Assembly: GCF_009902005.1 (NCBI RefSeq)
Contig: NZ_WUTT01000001.1
Location: 538,609 to 602,608, forward strand
Source: Halomonas alimentaria
Lineage (GTDB): Bacteria > Pseudomonadota > Gammaproteobacteria > Pseudomonadales > Halomonadaceae
Length of the DNA stretch: 64,000 nucleotides
Direction: 5' to 3'
Made by a program: the position numbers and the translations under genes. Within the stretch, counting starts at the first letter, position 1. Every line of letters begins with the position of its first letter. Under the pieces are notes generated by a model. It was not told where the DNA came from, did no database searches, and was given only the letters and a program-made list of their open reading frames with translations. Shown in pieces: positions 7,733-15,399 of this stretch.

Positions 7733-8896
7733 ATGACCGATCACGCCTCGACATGGATCTGGCAGCATCCTGGCTGGCCGAACTTTACCTGGCAGGCGGC
7801 AGAGATTCAGCCACGGGTCCAGGCATGCTGGAGGGATCTCGGTATTTTGGTCGGTCGGTCTGGGGCCCTGACATCCGCGGATGACCAGGACGCCGATGCG
7901 AGAGCCGCACTGGATACGCTGTTGCAGAGCATTGTCACGTCCTCGGCCATCGAGGGGGAGCGGCTCAATGTGGCCTCAGTCCGCTCATCCTTGGCCCGAC
8001 GCCTTGGCGTGGAGGAGCCTGAGGGCGTTACCTCACCACGTTCCGAAGGCCTGGCGGAGCTGATGCTGGATGCGACCCTCAATCCTGACACGTCGCTGGA
8101 CACCGAGAGGCTGTTTCAGTGGCATCGCTGGTTGTTCCCTGATGCTAACGCTGGCCTGACGACGCTAAGGCCCGGACAGTGGCGCGGGGTCGAGCCCTTG
8201 CAGGTGGTCTCGGGTCGCCTGGATCGTCCCAAGGTGCATTTCGAGGCACCGCCGAGAGAGGGGTTGGAACACGAGGTTGCCCAGTTCCTCGCGTGGTTCG
8301 AGTCCAGCCGGCATGACCCCGAGCTCGATCCCCTGGTTCGGGCGGGCCTGGCACACTTCTGGTTTTTGACGCTGCATCCGTTTGAAGATGGCAACGGCCG
8401 GATTACCCGGGCCATCGCCGATCGCGCCTTGGCGCAGGCGGATCAGCAGAGTGTCCGCCTGTATGCCATGTCGGCGGCCATCCTGGAGCGCCGCGCTGAC
8501 TACTATCGCCGCCTGGAAGCGAGCCAGCGTGGCACACCAGACCTGACGGCCTGGCTTGTCTGGTTCCTGGAGACTCTGGATGCCACCTTGCTGGATGTCC
8601 TGGCGCAGGTCGAGCGGACGCTGGCCAAGGCCCGCTTCTGGCAGCACTTCAGGGCGGCTGGCCTGTTGCCTGAGCAGGTGAGGGTGCTGAACCGCCTGCT
8701 GGATGGCGGTGAGAGAGGCTTCGAACACGGTATCAGTGCGTCGCAGTACCAGAAAGTCGCCAAGGTCAGTAAGGCAACCGCCACCCGTCACCTCGCTGGG
8801 CTGGTCGAGAAGGGTTGCTTGGTTAAGCTTCCCGGAGGTGGCCGCAGCACGCGCTATCAGGTGCCGGAACGGCTCCGTCAGGACGGCGGGGAATAG
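7733..8896 (+). CDS. Fic-family AMP-transferase-like protein with C-terminal winged helix
   Basis: 387 residues from ATG 7733, preceded by CGGAGG. Domains: a short N-terminal DUF4172-like segment (1-45), an N-terminal inhibitory helix with the S-x-x-x-E-G pattern (SSAIEG, 70-75), the Fic core with the complete HPFEDGNGR motif (215-223), and a C-terminal winged helix-turn-helix (about 337-375, KVSKATATRHLAGL). Fic enzymes of this class usually transfer AMP to a hydroxyl group and are held inactive by the inhibitory helix glutamate (E74). The target is unknown. A longer frame reaches 7682 but lacks a ribosome site and runs through the operator. Confidence 0.9.
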   Translation: MTDHASTWIWQHPGWPNFTWQAAEIQPRVQACWRDLGILVGRSGALTSADDQDADARAALDTLLQSIVTSSAIEGERLNVASVRSSLARRLGVEEPEGVTSPRSEGLAELMLDATLNPDTSLDTERLFQWHRWLFPDANAGLTTLRPGQWRGVEPLQVVSGRLDRPKVHFEAPPREGLEHEVAQFLAWFESSRHDPELDPLVRAGLAHFWFLTLHPFEDGNGRITRAIADRALAQADQQSVRLYAMSAAILERRADYYRRLEASQRGTPDLTAWLVWFLETLDATLLDVLAQVERTLAKARFWQHFRAAGLLPEQVRVLNRLLDGGERGFEHGISASQYQKVAKVSKATATRHLAGLVEKGCLVKLPGGGRSTRYQVPERLRQDGGE

Positions 8897-8932
8897 ACGT
8901 CCCCCATGACGACGGGGCGATCCTGAAGATAC

Positions 8933-9313
8933 TCACCATCCGCCCTGCCGTATGGCCGTGAAGCCCGTCACGTCGGGATTGTAGAGATAGAGCCAGGCAG
9001 GGCCGAAGGCGGTGGGGTGAACGGCGCGATCATAGAGGCCCTGCCGGGGCTGGTGGGGGCGGTAGTCCTCCAACTGGTCGAGGCCGGTCAGCAGCCGGAC
9101 TTCCACCTCGAAGACCTCGATCTCCACTCCGTGCGAGGACTCGAGCTTGGCCCCGGGGAAGGGGCCAAGGTCGTATAGGGTCACGTCGGCCAGGCGGTCG
9201 CTGCCCATGAAGCCGGCGCCATCAAGCCAGTGGTGATTGCGCAGGCCGCGCTTGAGGGTGCCGTAAACGGCGACCAGCGGCGTGCGGGGGATGGCCAGAG
9301 CAGGGGGCGGCAT
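8933..9313 (-). CDS. gamma-glutamylcyclotransferase-like (AIG2/BtrG) family protein
   Basis: 126 residues from ATG 9313. The fold hallmark VAVYGTLKRG near the N-terminus, followed by NHHWLDG and an acidic DQLEDYRP region, fits the GGCT-like family that cyclises gamma-glutamyl amines or peptides. A longer frame extends to 9424 but its extra residues overlap the neighbouring gene on the same strand and show no family similarity. Ribosome site is weak. Substrate cannot be told. Confidence 0.8.
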   Translation of the reverse strand: MPPPALAIPRTPLVAVYGTLKRGLRNHHWLDGAGFMGSDRLADVTLYDLGPFPGAKLESSHGVEIEVFEVEVRLLTGLDQLEDYRPHQPRQGLYDRAVHPTAFGPAWLYLYNPDVTGFTAIRQGGW

Positions 9314-9377
9314 GTCGGGTCTCTCGTCAGCCGTCGATGCTAGAATGCTAACACGCTGCCTGGCGACGGGGCTGGCC

Positions 9378-9725
9378 TTACAGCCTTGGTGCGTCGTAGT
9401 TGATCGGCTCGTCGGTATAGACACAGACGTTGGCGTCGGCGATGTCGCCGGCGGGGTCTTCCAGGTGGGTGGCGAAGAACTCGCGGATCTCGCGGCGCTG
9501 GCAGTGGGCCTCGAAGGCCTCGCGGTTTGCCCAGATCTCGTGGAAGACGATGGGGTAGCTGTCGCCCTGAGCGAAGGGGTTGTCGATCTTGCGGGTCACC
9601 GTGTAGAGCAGGCAGGCATCTTCCCGGTGGGCGTTGGGCTCCAGCGCCTGCAGGGCGCGGAAGAGCGCCTCCTCACGGCCGGGCTTGGGCTTGAAGCTGG
9701 CGGTGCAGTAGATCTTCTGTGACAT
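9378..9725 (-). CDS. antibiotic-biosynthesis-monooxygenase (ABM) domain protein
   Basis: 115 residues from ATG 9725. A single ferredoxin-like ABM/YgiN-type domain: KPGREEALFRALQAL at the start, then FHEIWANREAFEAH, the usual W/F-rich core strand and following helix. Members are small dimeric quinone- or haem-interacting oxygenases, often unassigned. It runs in the same direction as the GGCT-like gene, 64 bases upstream of its start. Confidence 0.8.
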   Translation of the reverse strand: MSQKIYCTASFKPKPGREEALFRALQALEPNAHREDACLLYTVTRKIDNPFAQGDSYPIVFHEIWANREAFEAHCQRREIREFFATHLEDPAGDIADANVCVYTDEPINYDAPRL

Positions 9726-9840
9726 CGCGGCTGTCCTGATGAGTGAGTAGGGCGCCGACGATACCACCCCAAGGCAGAGCGAACGAATCGCGGGCAACCG
9801 CGTGCAGGCCGAACCCGGGGAGAGGTGTGGCGCCAGGCCC

Positions 9841-10248
9841 TCAGGTCAGGCGCTTGAAGCCTTCACGAAAGCGCTGCCGGGCGTGTTCCCAGCGGGAGGC
9901 GGGCGGTGCGGCAGGCGCCTGGGGCAGGGCCGCGCTGGCGCGCTGCAGGGCATCGAGGATGGCATCCAGGTGGCGGTGGCAGAGGGGGGCATCCAGGCCA
10001 CCCGGGCAGCGCTTCAGCAGGGCGTCGCACTCGTCGCTCGCCTGGGCCAGGGCGCGGCGGGCCTCGTCGTTGTCCTCGGCCTGCGCCTGGCACTCCTTGA
10101 GCTCCCGCGAGAGCATCATCAGCATCTTGCTGTCGAGCCAACAGGGCATGGTGTCGCTGGCCTTGCCGGCCATGGAGTTCTTGATCGCCTGGAAGGAGAC
10201 CTGCAGGAAGACCGCCGTGTAGTAGGCCTTGGGACGTTGCAGGCTCAT
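9841..10248 (-). CDS. hypothetical protein, 135 residues
   Basis: I do not recognise it. It is predicted helical, with an acidic middle (about 50-80), three or four cysteines, a proline/alanine linker (near 108-115) and a basic C-terminal helix. No signal peptide or membrane segment. The ATG at 10248 is preceded by a run of C/G without a strong ribosome site. A perfect 10-bp palindrome TTATCGATAA (10281-10290) lies about 35 bases upstream and may be part of its promoter. Confidence 0.6.
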   Translation of the reverse strand: MSLQRPKAYYTAVFLQVSFQAIKNSMAGKASDTMPCWLDSKMLMMLSRELKECQAQAEDNDEARRALAQASDECDALLKRCPGGLDAPLCHRHLDAILDALQRASAALPQAPAAPPASRWEHARQRFREGFKRLT

Positions 10249-10381
10249 GGGGGTCGGCTCTTTCAGGGAAACAAGAATTGTTATCGATAATGGCCAAAGC
10301 CGGGCCCGGGGTCAATGCCCCGATCAGCGACATGGGGCCGCAGCATGTGGCGAGTGTGATCGGGAGGGAGGAATACTTTTT

Positions 10382-10410
10382 TACGATAGGAAACTATTTT
10401 TCTTATCGTA
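10382..10410. promoter_or_regulatory. inverted repeat in the ykvI upstream region
   Basis: TACGATAGGAAA (10382-10393) and TTTCTTATCGTA (10399-10410) form a near-perfect 12-bp inverted repeat in an AT-rich island within GC-rich sequence, about 155 bases upstream of the membrane-protein gene. It has the look of a regulator site or a promoter region. The rest of 10249-10564 shows no gene I can support. Confidence 0.45.
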
Positions 10411-10564
10411 TACTTCGTGCACCCTAAGGTTCCGTTGGCACCCGCTCCCTGTTGCCGGTGCCAGTCCATCCCCGATCTGGAGCGGCGCGCGCCGGCTTCC
10501 GGCCCGAGCCGGGTTCCCGATCCCTCGCGGACGGCGTGAGCCCGAGTGCAACGAGGTATTTCTG

Positions 10565-11662
10565 ATGAGCAAACAACCCTTCCTGATCGCCATGACCTTC
10601 ATGTCGATCATTATCGGCGGTGGCTTCGCCTCGGGCCAGGAGGTGCTGCAGTTCTTCACCGGCTACGGCGTCATCGGGATCGCCGGCACCCTGGTAAGCG
10701 CCCTGCTGTTCGCGTTTCTCGGCATGCAGATCGCACGGATGAGCTCCAGCATGCAGGCGCGTTCCCACAAGGAGGTGCTGGTGGCGCTGTTCGGCACGCG
10801 GGCGGGGCTTGCCATCGACCTGGTGCTTTCCTTCTTCCTGTTCGGCGTCGGCGTGGTGATGCTGGCCGGCAGTGGCTCCATCTTCGCCCAGCAGTATGGC
10901 CTGCCGCCGCTGTTCGGCGGGGTGCTGCTCAGCGTGCTGGTCATCCTGACCCTGTGCCTGCGGGTCCGGGGAATCATCAACCTGATCAGCGCCATCATGC
11001 CGGTCCTGCTGCTGCTGGTGCTGACCATCACCGTCTACTCCTTCTTCACCAGCAGCGCCTCGCTGGAGACGCTGGAGGCCGTGGCGACCGAAGTGCCGAC
11101 CATCAGCAAGGGCTGGCCGGTCTCGCACTGGTTCATCGGCGCACTGCTCTACGCTTCCTTCAATATCGCCGTGGGCTTCCCCATGCTCTCGGTGATCGGC
11201 GGGCTGACCCGCGATTCCCGCGAGGCGGCGCTGGGGGGCATCCTGGGCGGGGTTGGCCTCGGCGTGCTGATCTTCCTGCTCAACATCGGCCTGTTCGCCA
11301 ACCTCGAGCGCCTCGTCGGGGTCGATATGCCGTCGCTGATGCTGGCCACGGCGGTGTCGCCGCTGGTGGCCATGGTCATGTCGCTGGCCCTGATCTGCAT
11401 GATCTACAGCACGGCGGTGGGCATGTTCTTCGCCTTCACGGCGCGTTTCGCGACGCCGGAGACCAGCCGTTTCAAGGTGTTCAGCGTGCTCTTTACCACT
11501 GTGGGGCTGGTGCTCAGCCAGTTCGGGTTCAGCACCCTGATCGGCACCGTCTATCCCATGCTGGGCGTGGTGGGGCTGGTCCTGATCGTGGCGCTGGGCT
11601 ACCGCTGGCACACCGCCCGCCGCGAGGCCAGGGCGGGTCTGGCCAGTTCGTCCAGCTATTGA
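10565..11662 (+). CDS. YkvI-family polytopic membrane protein
   Basis: 365 residues, about ten membrane helices. The N-terminus SIIIGGGFASGQEVLQFFTGYG is typical of YkvI proteins, which are distantly related to sodium-coupled APC-fold transporters. The substrate is not known. Start ATG 10565 was chosen because upstream in-frame sequence to 10229 is not membrane-like and crosses the inverted repeat region. Single gene by its spacing. Confidence 0.85.
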   Translation: MSKQPFLIAMTFMSIIIGGGFASGQEVLQFFTGYGVIGIAGTLVSALLFAFLGMQIARMSSSMQARSHKEVLVALFGTRAGLAIDLVLSFFLFGVGVVMLAGSGSIFAQQYGLPPLFGGVLLSVLVILTLCLRVRGIINLISAIMPVLLLLVLTITVYSFFTSSASLETLEAVATEVPTISKGWPVSHWFIGALLYASFNIAVGFPMLSVIGGLTRDSREAALGGILGGVGLGVLIFLLNIGLFANLERLVGVDMPSLMLATAVSPLVAMVMSLALICMIYSTAVGMFFAFTARFATPETSRFKVFSVLFTTVGLVLSQFGFSTLIGTVYPMLGVVGLVLIVALGYRWHTARREARAGLASSSSY

Positions 11663-11817
11663 GCATCCTGATGACTCGCCCGGGCTTCGACACGGTTTCT
11701 GCCGAGTTCTTTGACCCGGTAGAGGCTGCCGTCGAGCCTGAGCACCACCATGCCATCCCAGGACGCCTCGAACAGGGCGTTCCAGAGGATGGTCTCGTTA
11801 TTCCCGGATGATGGCAT
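11656..11817 (-). CDS. possible small protein, 53 residues
   Basis: An open frame antisense to, and overlapping by 7 bases, the end of the YkvI-like gene. It reads NALFEASWDGMVVLRLDGSLYRVKELGRN, a plausible small beta-rich protein, and fills an otherwise empty gap 11663-11963. Start chosen at ATG 11817; 11838 is also possible. Unrecognised, and could be chance. Confidence 0.35.
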   Translation of the reverse strand: MPSSGNNETILWNALFEASWDGMVVLRLDGSLYRVKELGRNRVEARASHQDAQ

Positions 11818-11963
11818 GGGCGGATTCCCGAGCCTCAAGGTGTGGGTGACTGGTTATCATAGTACCTCACGTTGCGTCATCCTGGTGCACTGTTGACCGG
11901 CGAGGTGGTGGCGGCGGGAGTGGTCTACGCTTGGCACCACACAGCGAGGTTCGGAGCGAGTCC

Positions 11964-13328
11964 ATGCGCTATCTCTACCTGATGCGCCATGCCAAGGCGA
12001 AGTCGTCACGTGCCGATCTGGCCGATCATCGGCGTCCCTTGCGGCGGCGAGGCCGGCATCAGGCCGAGGCGATGGCCGCTCCACTGCAGCGCTGGGGTGC
12101 ACTGGAGGGTGACATTCACGTCAGCAGCGCCAGGCGCTGCCTGCAGACCCTTGAGGCCGTGGACAGCGTATTGCCCGGCCTCGGGGTCGCCGATCGGGTA
12201 CAGCTTCACGATGATCTCTATACCTTCGAGGGGCAGGCGCTTCTCGAGTGGCTGAGACGCCTGCCGGAGGCGAGTGAGCGCGTGCTGGTGATTGGTCATA
12301 ACCCGGCCCTGCTGCAACTGGCCCGCTGGCTGTGTCCCGAGGCGCCGGCGTCGCTGCCGACCGGCGGCCTGGTGTGCCTGGCGTTGCCCGTGCCCTCATG
12401 GCAGGCGTTGGCCAGGCATGGCGCCGAGCTCACGGCCAGCCTGACGCCCGCCGAGGCAAGCCATGGTCTCTTCAAGCGCCGGGCCCCGGTCGCACCCGAT
12501 CTGCGCAAGGCCGACCCGGCGAGCCGGGTTCACGCGCTGCTGTGCCACCAGTATCGCCTGGTCCTTGCCCTGGAGCCGGGCGTGATCGCCGGCATCGATC
12601 CCGAGTTCCTGCACCAGTATCGGGTCAATCTGCGCCGCAGCCGTGCCATCGGCGAGTCTCTGCTCGCCATCGCCAGGGTGCCCGGGTTGAAGAAGCGGCT
12701 GAAGCGGCTCAAGCGCCGTGCCCAGGCCACCAGCGAGCTGCGCGACCTGCACGTCTTCCTGGAGAGCCTGGATGCTCGGCCGGCGCCGCTCTCGGAGCGG
12801 ATCCGGATGACCCTGCATGACTGGCTGGCCGCCCGCGAGCGGGAGCGGCATGAGGCGCTGTGCCGGCAGCTCGGTGAATCCGAGTATGCCGAGGAGATGG
12901 CGGCATGGCAGGCCTTCCTCGATGGCAACCGCTTCCAGCAGGCGCTGGCTGGCCTGGATTCACGGCGCGTCGACAGGGTGCTCGTGGAGCGCATCGCCGA
13001 ACACGATCGCGAGCTTGCCGCCCTCGGCGTCGCCAGCCCCGACGAGGCCTTCCATGACCTGCGCAAGGGGGTGAAGCGCATCCGCTACCTGGCCGAACTG
13101 GACCCCAAGCGCCATCGGCGGCTGCTGAAAGGGCTGAAGCGTCGCCAGGGAGTGCTCGGCGATTTCCAGGACCTGTGCAGCCGCCAGGCCTGGATCGAGG
13201 CCTTTGCCGCCGCTTCCCGCAATGCTCCCAGGCGCCGGCAGGAGTGCGCTGCCTGGTGTGCCGCCCTCGAGGAGCAGAAGCGCGACCTGCGTGAGCAGGT
13301 TGTCGCCCTCGCGCCGCTGGCATCCTGA
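11964..13328 (+). CDS. SixA-like histidine phosphatase fused to a CHAD domain
   Basis: 454 residues from ATG 11964 (GGAGCGAG upstream). Residues 1-~165 are a SixA-type phosphohistidine phosphatase: catalytic MRHAKA (R8-H9), SSARRCLQT and VIGHNPALL with the second histidine. Residues ~190-450 are a CHAD domain, an alpha-helical histidine- and arginine-rich domain associated with polyphosphate binding: HQYRVNLRRSRAIGESL and FHDLRKGVKRIRYLAEL. The pairing on one chain suggests a phosphatase tethered to polyphosphate or another polyanion (inference). Confidence 0.9.
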   Translation: MRYLYLMRHAKAKSSRADLADHRRPLRRRGRHQAEAMAAPLQRWGALEGDIHVSSARRCLQTLEAVDSVLPGLGVADRVQLHDDLYTFEGQALLEWLRRLPEASERVLVIGHNPALLQLARWLCPEAPASLPTGGLVCLALPVPSWQALARHGAELTASLTPAEASHGLFKRRAPVAPDLRKADPASRVHALLCHQYRLVLALEPGVIAGIDPEFLHQYRVNLRRSRAIGESLLAIARVPGLKKRLKRLKRRAQATSELRDLHVFLESLDARPAPLSERIRMTLHDWLAARERERHEALCRQLGESEYAEEMAAWQAFLDGNRFQQALAGLDSRRVDRVLVERIAEHDRELAALGVASPDEAFHDLRKGVKRIRYLAELDPKRHRRLLKGLKRRQGVLGDFQDLCSRQAWIEAFAAASRNAPRRRQECAAWCAALEEQKRDLREQVVALAPLAS

Positions 13329-13409
13329 GCCCAGGCGCAGGGCCGGGTTGAACTGCGTGGCCGGCTCCTCCACCTTTGACCTTTTCCCATCATCTATCCA
13401 GGAGTTGAG

Positions 13410-14084
13410 ATGACTGCCACTGTACTGATCACTGGCGCCAACCGCGGCGTCGGCCTGGCCCTGGCTCGCCACTATCACGCCGCCGGCTGGGCGGTGATTG
13501 GCGTCTGCCGCAGTGGCGGTGAGGAGGCCGCCGAGCTGCGCGACGTCGCCGAGACGCTGATCGAGGGCATCGAAGTGACCCGCGCCGAGGATGTCGAACG
13601 CCTCAAGGGGGAGCTGGCGGGTCGCCGCCTGGACCTGCTGATCAACAATGCCGGGATGCTCAGGGATGAATCACTGGGCGAGATCGACTTCGACTCCATC
13701 CGCAGCCAGATGGAGATCAACGCCTATGCGCCGCTGCGGGTGAGCGAGGCGCTGCTGGGGAACCTGGGCGAGGGCGCCAGGATCGCCAACATCACCAGCC
13801 GCATGGGCTCCATCGCCGACAACGACTCCGGCGGCCGCTACGGCTATCGCGCCTCCAAGGCGGCGCTCAATGCCTTCGGCAAGTCGCTGGCCATGGACCT
13901 CAAGCCGCGCGGCATCGCCGTGGCCCAGATCCACCCCGGGTATGTGAAGACGCGCATGGTCAACTTCGGCGGCATGATCAGCGCCGAGGAGGCCGCCGCG
14001 GGTATTGCCCAGCGCATCGAGGAGCTGACCCTGAAGAACAGCGGCGGTTTCTGGCACAGCAACGGCGAGGCGCTGCCCTGGTGA
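13410..14084 (+). CDS. short-chain dehydrogenase/reductase
   Basis: 224 residues. Classical SDR: cofactor motif TGANRGVG (8-15), NNAG, catalytic serine in NITSRMGS and YGYRASK with the Tyr-x3-Lys pair. It belongs to the C-factor/short SDR type. Ribosome site AGGAG precedes the ATG. The substrate is unknown. Same strand as the MFS gene 61 bases downstream. Confidence 0.88.
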   Translation: MTATVLITGANRGVGLALARHYHAAGWAVIGVCRSGGEEAAELRDVAETLIEGIEVTRAEDVERLKGELAGRRLDLLINNAGMLRDESLGEIDFDSIRSQMEINAYAPLRVSEALLGNLGEGARIANITSRMGSIADNDSGGRYGYRASKAALNAFGKSLAMDLKPRGIAVAQIHPGYVKTRMVNFGGMISAEEAAAGIAQRIEELTLKNSGGFWHSNGEALPW

Positions 14085-14145
14085 CGGCGACGCCGTCCAG
14101 CGCCCCGGCGCCCGGCTTGGCGCAGGGAACAACCGGAGGAGCGCC

Positions 14146-15399
14146 ATGGCGTCCACGAACGGTGCGATGAGCACCGGCAGCCCGGCATGGCCGGTGGCCA
14201 CCATCGCCCTTGCCCAACTGCTCGGCACCTCGCTGTGGTTCAGCGCCAACAGTGCGACGGATGACCTGATGCGCGCCTGGCAGGCCAGCGCCGCCGATAT
14301 CGGCTGGCTGACCAGCGCGGTGCAGAGCGGTTTCATCCTCGGCACCCTGATCATGGCGCTGGGCGGCCTGGCGGATCGCTATCGTGCCAGTCGTATCTTC
14401 GTGTGCAGTGCCATCGCCGGAGCGCTGTTCAACGCCGGCTTCGTCTGGCTCTCGGAGGGGCTGGCCAGCGCTATGCTGTTCCGCTTCCTGGTGGGCCTGT
14501 CACTGGCGGGCATCTACCCGGTGGGCATGAAGCTGATCGTCAGCTGGGCGCCGGAGCGAACCGGCCAGGCGCTGGCGCAGCTGGTTGCCATGCTGACGCT
14601 GGGCACGGCGCTGCCCCATGGGCTGCGGGAGGTGGGGGCCGAGCTCCCCTGGCAGGCCGTCATCCTCGCCTCCTCGGGGCTGGCGCTGCTGGGAGCCCTG
14701 CTGATCCTGTGGCTGGGGGATGGGCCGCACCTGCCGGATGCCCGCCAGCGCCAGGCGTCGGCCAGCGGGGCGGCGCGTCGCGCCACGGTCCTGGATGCCT
14801 TCAGGCTGCCGCGTTTTCGCGCGGCCGCCCTGGGCTACTTCGGCCACATGTGGGAGCTCTACGCCTTCTGGACGGTGGTGCCGCTGCTGGTGTCGCACTC
14901 GGTGCTGGCCGCTGAGTATGGCGTGCTCGGGGTCTCCGGCATGGCGTTCGGCATCATCGCCGTGGGCGCGCTGGGTTGCCTTGTCGGCGGCCTGCTGTCG
15001 CGCCGTCTGGGCAGCGCCAGGGTGGCCCTGGGTGCCCTGGCCGGTTCGGGCCTCTGTGCCCTGCTTTTCGCGCTGTTCTGGGAGGGGTTGCCGGCTCCCG
15101 CGCTGGGCCTGCTGCTGCTGGTGTGGGGGGCCACCGTGATCGCCGACTCGCCACAGTTCTCGGCGCTGGCGGCCAAGGCCTGCCCGCGCGAGCTGGTGGG
15201 GGCCGCCCTGGCGATCCAGAACTCCATCGGCTTTGCGATTACCGTCGTCTCGATCGCCGCCACCACGGCGCTGTTCGAGCGGGTCGGGCTGAATGCCGCC
15301 TGGCTGCTGGTCCCCGGACCGATCTTCGGCCTGCTCGGCTTTGCCTGGGCGTCCCGGCAGGGCGCTCACGACGACGGCGGCGCCCCCCTCAGGCGCTGA
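14146..15399 (+). CDS. MFS transporter
   Basis: 417 residues with about twelve membrane helices and the family loop [11 protein letters not shown] between helices 2 and 3. GGAGGAG sits just before ATG 14146. Substrate unknown; it resembles the nitrate/nitrite- or cyanate-type branch only loosely. Its stop overlaps the convergent sbcC stop by 11 bases. Confidence 0.88.
   Translation: MASTNGAMSTGSPAWPVATIALAQLLGTSLWFSANSATDDLMRAWQASAADIGWLTSAVQSGFILGTLIMALGGLADRYRASRIFVCSAIAGALFNAGFVWLSEGLASAMLFRFLVGLSLAGIYPVGMKLIVSWAPERTGQALAQLVAMLTLGTALPHGLREVGAELPWQAVILASSGLALLGALLILWLGDGPHLPDARQRQASASGAARRATVLDAFRLPRFRAAALGYFGHMWELYAFWTVVPLLVSHSVLAAEYGVLGVSGMAFGIIAVGALGCLVGGLLSRRLGSARVALGALAGSGLCALLFALFWEGLPAPALGLLLLVWGATVIADSPQFSALAAKACPRELVGAALAIQNSIGFAITVVSIAATTALFERVGLNAAWLLVPGPIFGLLGFAWASRQGAHDDGGAPLRR

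Noticed and set aside
10270..10295. A Fur-like box upstream of the 135-residue protein
   Set aside because: The core TTATCGATAA is palindromic but matches the Fur consensus poorly.
10424..11611. A 395-codon - strand frame opposite the YkvI-like gene
   Set aside because: Rich in Gln, His and Arg, as expected from the antisense of a membrane protein.
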